64,000 nucleotides of DNA. It comes from Lujinxingia litoralis. GTDB taxonomy: Bacteria; Myxococcota_A; Bradymonadia; Bradymonadales; Bradymonadaceae. The notes beneath the pieces are model-generated. The model ran no database searches. It saw only the letters and a list, made by a program, of their open reading frames with translations, and was not told where the DNA came from. Both the position numbers and the translations under genes were made by a program. Below, piece by piece: positions 1 to 10,099 of the stretch. How positions within the stretch are numbered: the first letter of the stretch is position 1; every line of letters begins with the position of its first letter. The stretch is from the NCBI RefSeq assembly GCF_003260125.1, contig NZ_QHKO01000003.1, positions 62,001 through 126,000 on the forward strand, read 5' to 3'.

Positions 1-614
1 TCGATGTCGGCTTCGCAGTCCAGGATGACGGCGTGCGAGTCGGTGATGGCTTCGGTGCAGGTGGTGGTCGCAGCGGCGGTGCCCGTGAAGTCGTGGCAGG
101 CGGCGACCTGGAAGGTCGCGGCGCCGCCGGTGCCGGTGCTCTGAATGTGGTAGCCGAAGTAGGTGGGCTCTTCGAGGACCAGATTCAGCTTATGCAGCGC
201 CGCGGTGTTGAGGGCGGCGGAGTTGTCGGTATCCGGGACACCTTTGGCACCACCGACCGGGAAGTTGACGTGGGTCGTGAAGCTGCCAGCGTCGCCGCCG
301 GGGAAGACCTTGTCCGTAAGCGGCACGGGCATGCCCGGGCGCTCCGCGCGAGCGGTGACTGCACCCGACACGTCAGCGAGGTGCCAGGGCTGGTCGCCGG
401 TAGGAGGCGAGAAGACCTGGTCCCCTTCGAAGTAGCCTTTGGCCGCACCGGAGACGTTGGAGAGGATGTTGGAAGCCTCAGCCGTCTTGGAGCGGTTGAT
501 GTACTTGATGAAGGCCGGGATGGCCAGGGCGGCGAGGATACCGATGATCGCGACGACGATCATCAGCTCAACGAGGGTGAAGCCTTTTTTGTTGGTGCGG
601 AGTTTCATCAACAT
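1..614 (-). CDS. pilA: Type IV major pilin PilA, 3' end outside window
   Basis: This is the structural subunit of the type IV pilus. The reading frame opens [17 protein letters not shown], a classic prepilin leader: basic residues, a Gly-Phe cleavage site after residue 11, and Glu at mature position 5. The hydrophobic helix continues as [18 protein letters not shown]. About 204 residues lie inside the window and the stop codon does not. The ATG at 614 is chosen because GAAGGAG lies 5-6 bases upstream; an in-frame ATG six bases further in is the alternative. The gene is the last of the pil cluster and lies behind its own sigma-54 promoter (672-687), as expected of a highly expressed pilin controlled by PilS/PilR. 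The globular part contains Cys residues near the window edge, which could form the usual pilin disulphide. The family call is firm; 'major' pilin is inferred from promoter and position. Confidence 0.9.
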   Translation of the reverse strand, partial: MLMKLRTNKKGFTLVELMIVVAIIGILAALAIPAFIKYINRSKTAEASNILSNVSGAAKGYFEGDQVFSPPTGDQPWHLADVSGAVTARAERPGMPVPLTDKVFPGGDAGSFTTHVNFPVGGAKGVPDTDNSAALNTAALHKLNLVLEEPTYFGYHIQSTGTGGAATFQVAACHDFTGTAAATTTCTEAITDSHAVILDCEADI

Positions 615-671
615 GGTCGCTCCTTCGTAGCGTGGGGTTGGGGGTGCTGCTTGATGACGACACCAGGGTAG

Positions 672-687
672 AGCAAGGACCCTGCCA
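672..687 (-). promoter_or_regulatory. Sigma-54 (-24/-12) promoter of pilA
   Basis: Read on the minus strand the sequence is TGGCAG-GGTCC-TTGC, matching the sigma-54 consensus TGGCAC-N5-TTGC at every position except the sixth. The predicted start is about 12 bases after the GC element, near 661, giving a leader of about 47 nt before the pilA ATG. PilR, encoded just upstream, is a sigma-54 activator known to drive pilA in Pseudomonas and Myxococcus. Confidence 0.85.
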
Positions 688-825
688 CTGCTTCACAAAA
701 AGTAAAATAAAGTTCAGAAATCGCGTTTCTGCCCGTCAGCCGTGGCGATCCCGGAGGGGGATGTGCGGGAGGGTGGCGAGGCGATGCGGGCGGGCAGGGG
801 CGGGGGGTGACGCTCTACGGCAGTC

Positions 826-848
826 GGGGTGACAAAAATTGTCACCCC
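826..848. promoter_or_regulatory. Palindrome upstream of pilA, candidate PilR binding site
   Basis: A 23-bp inverted repeat, GGGGTGACA-AAAAT-TGTCACCCC, lies about 175 bp upstream of the predicted pilA start, at an enhancer-like distance. Its TGACA/TGTCA arms match those of the paired palindromes before gspC (48413-48469), although the spacer here is 5 rather than 3 bases. It is also just downstream of the stop codon of the prepilin at 860-1384, so it could instead serve as a weak terminator for that gene. The rest of the 615-859 gap is the pilA promoter and an AT-rich patch near 695-725. Confidence 0.5.
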
Positions 849-859
849 GGTTGGGTGCT

Positions 860-1384
860 TCAGGGGAGGATCTCGATGGGTTCGGGCATGTCGTTGGCAA
901 AGAAGACCATCAGGGCGTCGTTGCCCAGCTCGGATTGGGTGACGAGCACGCCAAACCAGGGAGCGTTCTCGGCGCCGGCGCCGGTCGGGGTGACGCCGGC
1001 CGGGCAGATGGTGCAGGCGCCGCCGACGTTGGCTTCCACTTCGATGGTGACGCCGTGGCCGACGGTGGAGCTAAACTCCAGCAGGTTGGTCCATTCGGGG
1101 CGCTGGGCTTCGGCGAGCGAGGCCGAGTACATCGTCGTCGGCTCGTAGTAGCGGTTGTTGCGCGCGCGGAACTGCTCCTGCCCGCGGGCGATGTCCATGG
1201 CGTACTGTTTGAGCTGGGTGACTTTGCCTTTTTGAATGTATTTGCTGTAGCTCATGCCGCCCAGGGCAGCGAGCACCCCGACGATGGCCACAACGATCAT
1301 CAACTCGACCAGAGTCATGCCGCGGCGATCGACGCGGGCGGCAGCGGGCAACAGGGAGGCGATGCGTAGAGCGAGCGTGTTCAT
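860..1384 (-). CDS. Type IV pilin-like prepilin (minor pilin)
   Basis: A 174-residue prepilin with a long 22-residue leader ending in DRRG, then [19 protein letters not shown]. The cleavage site is Gly-Met and Glu5 is present. After the helix comes a soluble domain of about 120 residues with one closely spaced Cys pair (ACTIC, about residues 139-143). The start codon has AGGAG 8 bases upstream. The gene lies between pilR and pilA, where Myxococcus has none. It may be a minor pilin that primes assembly, or a second, divergent pilin produced by duplication. It shows little similarity to pilA beyond the N-terminal helix. Class is certain; exact role is not. Confidence 0.85.
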   Translation of the reverse strand: MNTLALRIASLLPAAARVDRRGMTLVELMIVVAIVGVLAALGGMSYSKYIQKGKVTQLKQYAMDIARGQEQFRARNNRYYEPTTMYSASLAEAQRPEWTNLLEFSSTVGHGVTIEVEANVGGACTICPAGVTPTGAGAENAPWFGVLVTQSELGNDALMVFFANDMPEPIEILP

Positions 1385-1419
1385 GGGGGTCTCTCCTCGG
1401 TAGGGCGGGAAGTGGCGAA

Positions 1420-2832
1420 TCAGTCGTCGTTAAGGCCGTACTTGTCCAGGCGGTAGCGCAGCGCCCGGAAGCTGATGTTGAGCAGGCGAGCGGCTTCGGT
1501 CTTGACGCCGCCGGCGCGTTCCAGGGCGCGGGTGATGAGGTTGCGCTCGAGTTCTTCGACGAGCTTTTCCAGGTCGACGCCGGCCTCGGGGACCTCGATC
1601 TCGCGGGCGACCCGGGAAAAGTTCTCCTCCTGGAGGTGGTAGGGGAGGCTCTCGGTGGAGACCAGGGAGCCGGTCTCCAGGGTGACGGCGCGCTCCATGA
1701 TGTTTTGCAGCTCGCGCACGTTGCCCGGGTAGTCGTAGGTGGTGAGGATGCGCAGGGCGGGGGCGTCGATGCCCTCGATGGGGTTGCCGATCTCGGTGGC
1801 GTAGCGCTGCAGGAAGTGTTCCAGCAGGAGCTGCACATCGGAGCTGCGCTCACGAAGGGGGGGAACCTCAATGGGGATGACGCTGAGGCGGTAGTAGAGG
1901 TCTTCGCGAAAGCGTCCCTGGCGCACTTCGTCTCGGAGGTCGCGGTTGGTGGCAGCGACGATGCGGCAGTGAACGGGAAGCTCGCGGGATTCACCGACCG
2001 GGCGCACCTTTCGCTCCTGCAGAACGCGCAGCAGTTTGACCTGCACCGAGGGGGGGAGCTCGCCGATCTCATCGAGGAAGACGGTGCCCTGGCCGGCGGC
2101 GACGAAGAGCCCCTCTTTATCGGCCATGGCGCCGGTGAAGGCGCCTTTTCGGTGCCCGAAGAGTTCGCTTTCGATGAGATTTTCGGGGATGGCGCCGCAG
2201 TTGATGGGCAAAAAGGGCCCCTCGGCGTGCGCGCTGTGGGTGTGGATGGCCCGGGCGACGAGTTCTTTGCCCGTGCCCGATTCTCCGTGAATGAGCACGG
2301 TGGTGCGGGTGGGGGCGACGCGGGCGATCATCTGGAAGACGCGCTGCATGGCCGGAGAGCGGCCGATGAGCTCGCCCATGCCCTGGCGGTGGTCGAGGGC
2401 GTCGCGCAGGTAGAGGTTTTCGCTCAGAAGCAAGAACTTCTCGAGCGCGCGGTTCACGGCCGCGCGGGCCTGATCGAGCTTGAAGGGTTTTGTGATGTAG
2501 TCGTAGGCGCCCAGCTTGATGGCGGAGAGGGCGGTCTCGGCGGTGGCGTAGGCGGTCATCACGATGACCTGGCAGGCCGGCTGGTCGCGTTTGACGGCCT
2601 CGAGCACATCCAGGCCGCCGATGCCGGGCATCTTCAGGTCGGTCATCACCAGCTTGAAGCGCTCCCCGGCTTTCAGGCGTGCCAGTGCGTCTTCGCCGGT
2701 GGAAGCGACTTCGACGAGGTGGCCATCTTTGCGCAGCATGACCCCTAAGAACTCGCGCATGCTGCGCTCATCGTCGACCACAAGCACCGCGAGATCGGGG
2801 CGTGGCGAGGTGTCTGGTGTGGGATCGCTCAT
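1420..2832 (-). CDS. pilR: Sigma-54 response regulator PilR
   Basis: A 470-residue NtrC-family activator of pilus genes. The receiver domain spans about residues 13-125 with phospho-acceptor Asp65 in VMTDLKMPG. The sigma-54 AAA+ domain has Walker A GESGTGKE at 183-190 and the GAFTGA loop at 230-235, which contacts sigma-54. A Fis-type helix-turn-helix closes the protein (EAARLLNISFRALRYRL). It follows pilS by 44 bp on the same strand, so the pair is co-transcribed. Its expected target is the -24/-12 promoter of pilA at 672-687. Family and pairing are clear. Confidence 0.93.
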   Translation of the reverse strand: MSDPTPDTSPRPDLAVLVVDDERSMREFLGVMLRKDGHLVEVASTGEDALARLKAGERFKLVMTDLKMPGIGGLDVLEAVKRDQPACQVIVMTAYATAETALSAIKLGAYDYITKPFKLDQARAAVNRALEKFLLLSENLYLRDALDHRQGMGELIGRSPAMQRVFQMIARVAPTRTTVLIHGESGTGKELVARAIHTHSAHAEGPFLPINCGAIPENLIESELFGHRKGAFTGAMADKEGLFVAAGQGTVFLDEIGELPPSVQVKLLRVLQERKVRPVGESRELPVHCRIVAATNRDLRDEVRQGRFREDLYYRLSVIPIEVPPLRERSSDVQLLLEHFLQRYATEIGNPIEGIDAPALRILTTYDYPGNVRELQNIMERAVTLETGSLVSTESLPYHLQEENFSRVAREIEVPEAGVDLEKLVEELERNLITRALERAGGVKTEAARLLNISFRALRYRLDKYGLNDD

Positions 2833-2876
2833 CGTAGAAGAGGTCCATTTTGTAAAAGTTCGAAGCGAAGCTGGCT

Positions 2877-4598
2877 CTAGGATGCCTCTTCCGCCGGCTC
2901 AGGGGAAGAGGCCGCGGGAGTGGGAGGCAGATCCTCGGCGGCAAGAGCCGGGAGCAGGAGCTCGAAGCGGGCGCCCTTCAGGTGTGCGGGGGGCTCCACC
3001 GCGATGCGGCCTTCGTGGGCTTCGGCCAGGCGAAAGTTCGTGGCCAAGCCAAGTCCGGTGCCCGTTTCTTTGGTGGTGAAAAAGGGATCGAAGATGCGTT
3101 CGCGCAGCTCGGGGGCGACGCCGGGACCGTTGTCTTCGACCGCGAAGCGCCAGGCGGGGGCGTTGCGAAGTCGGGCCGGGGAGAGCTCCAGGCGCAGGAT
3201 GCGTTCGCCTTCTGGGAGGTTGGAGATGGCGTCGCCGGCGTTGATCAGCAGGTTCCAGACGATCTGGCGCAGGGCCTCGGCATCGATGGGCGCGAGCATC
3301 TGAGGATGGGCGGGATCGAAGTCCCGGATGAGGGAGAGGCGATCGCGTTCTGCCTGGGGGCAGTAGAGTTGCAGGAGTTCTTCGATGAGGGCGCGCAGAT
3401 CGCGAGTCTCGGTACGCAGGGGGCGCGGCTGACTGTAGGCCAGAAAGTCAGTGATCAGCGCGTTGAGGCGGTCGACCTCCCGCAGGACGATGTCCATCAG
3501 GACTTGATTCTCCTGATCGATGGTCTCATCGGTCCGGAGCATCTCGACCGAACCGCTGATTGCGGCCAGGGGGTTGCGGATTTCGTGGGCGATGGCCGCG
3601 GAGAGTTGGCCGATGGCGGCCAGTCGCTCGGAGCGTTTCATTTGCGCTTCGAGTTTTCGGATCTCGCTTAAGTCCTGGAAGATGATGATCTTTCCCACCT
3701 CGTCAGACTCGGAGTTTCGCAGGGGAGAGATCGAGAACCCCAGGTGGAGTACGCGGCCATCGGGGCGGGTGAAGGGGCCTTCTAAGCGGGGGTTTTGGGA
3801 GGCGTCCGAGCGAAGCGCAGCGCTGGCCAGGCCGGGGAAGAGCTCGCGGAGCGAGCGTCCGAGCACCCGGGAGGCGGGCCAGGCGGTGATCTCTTCGGCG
3901 GCGCGGTTGATAAAGATCACGCGTCCGTCAGGCGCAATGGTCAGCAGCCCGCTGGAGAGGCTGGCGAGGATATGTTCGTTGAGTGCGCGAAGTTCTTGAA
4001 GATCGACGTGGCGTCGCGCGAGTTCTTCGGTGGCCTCTCCCAGGCGCCCGGCCAGGTGGCCGGCGAGCAGCGCGATCATGATGCCGCCCACGCTGTTGAT
4101 GATGACCTCGTAGGCCAGCGTGCTCCAGGGCTGCGGGGAGAAGGGCGAGGGGAGGATGGGGTGGGGCAGGACTCCGGCGGTGATCAGCGCCAGGTATCCC
4201 AGGGAGATCACGGTCACCAGCGAGGCTACCAGCGCACCGGCGCGCCCTAGAACGATCGCGGCGTTGATGGTCGTCAGGTGAAAGAAGAAGAGAAAGAGGC
4301 TCTCAAACCCGCCGGAGACCAGTGCCAGGATGGCGGTGACCGCCAGATCTCCGGCGATCTGAGCCCAGGCCAGCCGCTGGGTGCGCGTTTGACGTCGCAG
4401 GGCCAGGGCATGGGCGATGGTGAGCAGGTAGGTGCCGACGATCAGCCCGAGCAGCGTCAGGTTGCGGGGCTCGGAGACGCTGGCGAAGGTGCGGACATCC
4501 AGGGCGACCGCGCTGCCCAGAAAGATGGTGACCAGGACCACCCGAAAGACCAGTAGGCCTTTGAGGCGGTCGCGCTGTCGGTCGCGCGATAACAACAT
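2877..4598 (-). CDS. pilS: Membrane sensor histidine kinase PilS
   Basis: A 573-residue sensor kinase that phosphorylates PilR. The N-terminal third is hydrophobic with about six membrane segments (roughly residues 15-190), as in PilS of Pseudomonas and Myxococcus. A PAS domain follows (about 205-325). The dimerisation/phosphotransfer helix carries AAIAHEIRNPLAAISG with the H-box His. The ATP-binding domain has DNGPGVAPELRERIFDPFF and the G2 box GTGLGLA. The tail is a low-complexity Pro/Ala/Glu stretch. PilS in Pseudomonas senses pilin in the membrane; whether this one does is inferred. Confidence 0.92.
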   Translation of the reverse strand: MLLSRDRQRDRLKGLLVFRVVLVTIFLGSAVALDVRTFASVSEPRNLTLLGLIVGTYLLTIAHALALRRQTRTQRLAWAQIAGDLAVTAILALVSGGFESLFLFFFHLTTINAAIVLGRAGALVASLVTVISLGYLALITAGVLPHPILPSPFSPQPWSTLAYEVIINSVGGIMIALLAGHLAGRLGEATEELARRHVDLQELRALNEHILASLSSGLLTIAPDGRVIFINRAAEEITAWPASRVLGRSLRELFPGLASAALRSDASQNPRLEGPFTRPDGRVLHLGFSISPLRNSESDEVGKIIIFQDLSEIRKLEAQMKRSERLAAIGQLSAAIAHEIRNPLAAISGSVEMLRTDETIDQENQVLMDIVLREVDRLNALITDFLAYSQPRPLRTETRDLRALIEELLQLYCPQAERDRLSLIRDFDPAHPQMLAPIDAEALRQIVWNLLINAGDAISNLPEGERILRLELSPARLRNAPAWRFAVEDNGPGVAPELRERIFDPFFTTKETGTGLGLATNFRLAEAHEGRIAVEPPAHLKGARFELLLPALAAEDLPPTPAASSPEPAEEAS

Positions 4599-4626
4599 AA
4601 GGAGAGGAGGGTCGCTTTAAGCGGGC

Positions 4627-5838
4627 TCAGGCGGAGATATTACCGGCCATTTCGAAGATCGGCAGGTACATGGAGATGAGCATCCCGCCGACGATGCCGC
4701 CCAGGCCGACCATCATGATGGGCTCAATCAGCGCGGTCATGCTCTCAACGGCCACGTCGACCTCGTCTTCGTAGAAGTCGGCGATCTTGTTGAGCATGGT
4801 ATCGAGGGCGCCGGTGGCTTCACCGACGCCGATCATCTGCACGACCATTTTGGGGAAGATGCCGGTTTCCATCAGCGGGTCGACCATGTTCTGGCCTTCG
4901 CTGATGCGCTCGCGCACATAGTAGATGGCCTTCTGGATGGTCATGTTGCCGGCGGTCTTGGCCACGATATCCAGGCTGTCGACGATGGGCACGCCGGAGG
5001 AGACCATGGTGCCCAGGGTGCGGGTGAAGCGGGCCACGGCAGATTTTTGGAGGAGGTCGCCGATGACGGGGACTTTAAGCGCGACATCGTCGATGATGGC
5101 CCGGGTGGGCTTGTAATTCATCAGGGTGGAGACGGTGAAGCCAATGGCGACCATGCCGCCGGCGATGTAGAGGAAGTTGCCCTGGACGAACTCCGAGAGC
5201 GCCATCACAAAACGGGTCGGCGCCGGAAGTTGGGCACCGCCGCCCATATCGGCGAACATCGCGGCGAAGGTCGGGATGATCTTGTAGAGCATGCCGATGA
5301 CGATCACGATCGCGATGACGATGACGATGGTCGGGTAGGTGAAGGCCCCTTTAATGCGCCGGCGCAGTTTCTGGGACTTCTCAATCTGCATCGCCAGGCG
5401 GTTCATGACGGCATCAAGGATACCGGCGACCTCGCCGGCGGCGACCAGGCTGACGTAGAGGTTGTCAAAGGCGCCCGGGTGCTTGGCCATGGCATCGGAG
5501 AGGGTGGACCCGGATTCGATGTCTTTGCGGATGTCGCCGATGATGCGCTGGAAGCCCTTATGAGGCTCGTTGCTGCCCAGGAGTTCCAGGCATTGCACCA
5601 GGGGAAGCCCGGCATCGATCATGGTGGCGAACTGCCGGGTGAAGATCACCAGGTTGTCATTGGGGACGCGGCTGCCGCCTTTGAAGCTGAAGCTCTTGGT
5701 GGCCTTCTTCTTTACCCTGGAGACATTGATCTCTTGCTGACGAAGCCGCTGCTCCACCTCTTCGGCGTTGCTGGCGTTCATCTGACCCTTGCGGGCCTCG
5801 CCGGAGCGGTTGGTTCCTTCCCAGACAAAGACAGGCAT
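4627..5838 (-). CDS. pilC: Type IV pilus inner-membrane platform protein PilC
   Basis: A 403-residue GspF/PilC protein that couples the PilB and PilT motors to pilin addition and removal. It contains the two tandem GspF domains, each a cytoplasmic helical bundle followed by membrane helices (around 170-195, 220-245 and 375-398). Signature stretches are FTRQFATMIDAGLPL near residue 67 and RTLGTMVSSGVPI in the second repeat. It starts with MPVFVWEGTNRSGEARKG, the usual PilC opening. A second homologue, gspF, lies at 54201-55427; position within pilB-T-C-S-R assigns this one to the pilus. Confidence 0.93.
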   Translation of the reverse strand: MPVFVWEGTNRSGEARKGQMNASNAEEVEQRLRQQEINVSRVKKKATKSFSFKGGSRVPNDNLVIFTRQFATMIDAGLPLVQCLELLGSNEPHKGFQRIIGDIRKDIESGSTLSDAMAKHPGAFDNLYVSLVAAGEVAGILDAVMNRLAMQIEKSQKLRRRIKGAFTYPTIVIVIAIVIVIGMLYKIIPTFAAMFADMGGGAQLPAPTRFVMALSEFVQGNFLYIAGGMVAIGFTVSTLMNYKPTRAIIDDVALKVPVIGDLLQKSAVARFTRTLGTMVSSGVPIVDSLDIVAKTAGNMTIQKAIYYVRERISEGQNMVDPLMETGIFPKMVVQMIGVGEATGALDTMLNKIADFYEDEVDVAVESMTALIEPIMMVGLGGIVGGMLISMYLPIFEMAGNISA

Positions 5839-5906
5839 TGCTCACCTCAGACGCATATGAAGGGGCGGGCGGCACCCCAGGCCCCCCCGGGGAGGGGGGC
5901 GGAGGA

Positions 5907-7037
5907 TCAGGTGTATCGAATGGACGAGCTTCGGTTGCGGGGGCCGGAGCCCTTGCCGGAGCTTCCCGGGCCGCCGCCTTGCTCGAGCATGGTGCGAAGT
6001 TCTTCGGGATCGTTGGAGCGGGCCAGGCCGTCTTCCACTGTGATCTGCCGGTCGCGGATAAGCAAGAAAAGAGACTGATTCATCGTCTGCATAAAGCTGC
6101 GCGACTGTCCGACCTGCATGGAGCTGTAGATCTGGTGAATCTTGTCTTCGCGGATCAGGTTGCGGATGGCCGGGGTGGGCACGAGCACCTCGGTGGCCAG
6201 CGCGCGTCCACGTCCGGAGGCATGGGGGATGAGCTGCTGGCTGATGATGCCTTCGAGCACGAAGGAGAGCTGCGCGCGAATCTGGGACTGCTGGTGGGCC
6301 GGGAAGACGTCGATGATGCGGTTGATGGTCTGCACGCAACCGTTGGTGTGCAGCGTGCCCAGCGCCAGGTGGCCGGTCTCGCTGATGGTGAGGGCGGCTT
6401 CGATCGTTTCGAGGTCGCGGAGCTCGCCGATGAGCACCACGTCGGGGTCCTGGCGCAGGACGTAGCGCAGAGCGCTCTTGAATCCGCCGGTGTCGGCGCC
6501 AACTTCACGCTGGTTGACCAGGCAGTTTTTGTGCGGGTGGAGGTACTCGATCGGGTCTTCGATCGTGAGGATGTGCATGCGCTTCTCGACGTTGATCTTG
6601 TCGATAAGCGCGGCCAGCGAGGTGGACTTTCCGCTGCCGGTGGGTCCGGTAACCAGCACCAGCCCGCGGGGTTTTTCGGCAAAGGAGCCGATGACCGGGG
6701 GAAGGCCCAGCTCTTTGAAGCTCAGGATCTCAAAGGGGATCTTGCGGAAGACGCCGGCCACCGCGCCGCGCTGCATGAAGACGTTTCCACGAAAGCGGCT
6801 CAGGCCTTTGACGCCAAAGGAGAGGTCGAGCTCGTTATCGGTTTCAAAGGCCTGCTTCTGCTTGTCGGTGAGCACGCTGTAGCAGAGCTGACGGGTCTCG
6901 GTTGGCGAGAGCCGGGAGGTCTTTAATGGGACCAGCGAACCGTCGATGCGCAGCTGGGGCGGAGCACCCACGGTGATATGAAGATCGCTGGCGTTTTTAT
7001 CGACCATGATCTTGAGCAGCTGATGCAGATTAGCCAT
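5907..7037 (-). CDS. pilT: Pilus retraction ATPase PilT
   Basis: A 376-residue hexameric secretion ATPase that powers pilus retraction and twitching. Features in order: N-terminal PAS-like domain, Walker A GPTGSGKSTS near residue 135, Asp box, Walker B VLIGELRDLETIEAA, the His box, and the PilT-specific AIRNLIREDK motif near residue 300, required for retraction in other species. The C-terminus is an unusual Gly/Ser-rich tail after LRTMLEQGG. It follows pilB by 84 bp. Confidence 0.95.
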   Translation of the reverse strand: MANLHQLLKIMVDKNASDLHITVGAPPQLRIDGSLVPLKTSRLSPTETRQLCYSVLTDKQKQAFETDNELDLSFGVKGLSRFRGNVFMQRGAVAGVFRKIPFEILSFKELGLPPVIGSFAEKPRGLVLVTGPTGSGKSTSLAALIDKINVEKRMHILTIEDPIEYLHPHKNCLVNQREVGADTGGFKSALRYVLRQDPDVVLIGELRDLETIEAALTISETGHLALGTLHTNGCVQTINRIIDVFPAHQQSQIRAQLSFVLEGIISQQLIPHASGRGRALATEVLVPTPAIRNLIREDKIHQIYSSMQVGQSRSFMQTMNQSLFLLIRDRQITVEDGLARSNDPEELRTMLEQGGGPGSSGKGSGPRNRSSSIRYT

Positions 7038-7079
7038 AGAGCTCTCGGAACAGAGGAGGGGAAACCAGTCATTGGGAAG

Positions 7080-7108
7080 GGTAGCCGGGCCGGGGCGGCC
7101 CGGCTACC
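7080..7108. other. GC-rich hairpin between pilB and pilT
   Basis: A perfect 13-bp inverted repeat (GGTAGCCGGGCCG, loop GGG, then its complement) fills the gap between the pilB stop and the pilT start. There is no T-run, so it is not a typical terminator. It could pause RNA polymerase or protect mRNA ends so that pilB and pilT are made in different amounts. The structure is visible; function is inferred. Confidence 0.5.
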
Positions 7109-7121
7109 GGAGCATTCAGGT

Positions 7122-8831
<1,710 letters not shown>

Positions 8832-9133
8832 GTGTCTTTGCCGTGCAGAGGGGGGTCTACCACCATCGGGGGGGGCAGCGGTGGCCTGCTGCCCGAATCG
8901 ATCGCTGGTGCGCAAGACCCGGGGTATGAGGTCGGGCGATTGTCGTACGCCGGATTGTGGGAAGCAAATTCTCCGGAGGAGGGTACCAAGGAGGTCAAAA
9001 TACTGTCAATTTGGCCAGCGAGCTTGCGTGGTTGGCGATGGTGAACACGATCGGCCGGGCGCCGCGCCGCGCAATTGAGATGCTAACACGAAGTGACGCG
9101 GGGGCCGACCCCGTGCGATGCCATGGTGATGAT

Positions 9134-10099
9134 GTGACCAGCAAGGGTGCTTTGGAGGCGGTGGTTGAGCTCAAAGGGCTGACCAAGCGTTATGGTGAGT
9201 TAAAGGCGGTGGATGATGTGAGTCTGGCCATTGAGCCTGGCGAGATTTTTGCGTTGCTGGGGCCCAACGGGGCGGGCAAAACCACGATGATCGGGTGCGT
9301 GACCGGGATGATCACCGGATTTGAAGGCCGAGCGGCGGTGGCCGGGCTGGATGTGGTGGAGAATTACCGGGTCACCCGACGCATGGTGGGGCTGGTGCCC
9401 CAGGAGTTGAATTGGGACGCGTTTTTTACGGTGCGGCAGGTCTTGGAGTTTCAGGCTGGCTACTTCGGGGTCAAGCCCACCCGTGGTGAGATCGACGCGC
9501 TTCTGGACCAGTTCTCGTTGCTGGAGAAGGCCGATGCGAACACCCGTTGGCTTTCGGGAGGGATGAAGCGCCGGCTGATGATCTGCAAGGCGCTGATGCA
9601 TGACCCGGTGGTCCTCTTCCTGGACGAGCCCACCGCCGGGGTGGATGTGGAGCTGCGCGATGAGCTCTGGGGGTATGTGGAGGCGTTGCGCGAGCGGGGG
9701 ACCACGATCGTGCTGACCACGCACTACCTGGAGGAGGCCGAGAAGTTGGCCGACCGGGTGGGGATCATCAATCAGGGGAGGTTGTTAAGGGTAGATGATC
9801 GGGAGGCCTTGCTGGAGGCCTTCGGCCGCCGCCACGTCTCGGTGACCCTCTCGGAGATTCCCTCGCCCCAGGTGCTTGAGGCGCTGGGCCCGCATCAGGT
9901 GGAGGTAGAGGGGCGCACGCTCACCCTGAGTTACGGGCAGACCGAGGGTGACGAGGGGGGAGAGGTGGACTTCTTTCTGCGCGCGATCGTGGGGGCCGGC
10001 GCCCGGGTTGAGTCGGTGGAAGGAGGACGTAGTTCGCTGGAGACGATCTTCAGGGAGGTGCTCCACGGCGACCTCGCACAGAAGGAGGCGATGCGATGA
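9134..10099 (+). CDS. ABC transporter ATP-binding protein
   Basis: A 321-residue nucleotide-binding subunit of an ABC-2 type exporter. It has Walker A GPNGAGKTT, a Q-loop at LVPQELNWDAFF, the signature LSGGMKRRLMICKAL, Walker B VVLFLDEPTAGVD and the H-loop TTHYLEEAEKLADR. The C-terminal 80 residues form an accessory domain typical of the CcmA/DrrA/YadG group. I chose the GTG at 9134, ten codons before VVELKGLTKRYG; the frame is open back to 8957 and an ATG at 9080 is an alternative. It overlaps the permease gene by four bases (ATGA). Substrate unknown; YadGH-like exporters and antibiotic or polysaccharide exporters share this layout. Confidence 0.88.
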   Translation: MTSKGALEAVVELKGLTKRYGELKAVDDVSLAIEPGEIFALLGPNGAGKTTMIGCVTGMITGFEGRAAVAGLDVVENYRVTRRMVGLVPQELNWDAFFTVRQVLEFQAGYFGVKPTRGEIDALLDQFSLLEKADANTRWLSGGMKRRLMICKALMHDPVVLFLDEPTAGVDVELRDELWGYVEALRERGTTIVLTTHYLEEAEKLADRVGIINQGRLLRVDDREALLEAFGRRHVSVTLSEIPSPQVLEALGPHQVEVEGRTLTLSYGQTEGDEGGEVDFFLRAIVGAGARVESVEGGRSSLETIFREVLHGDLAQKEAMR

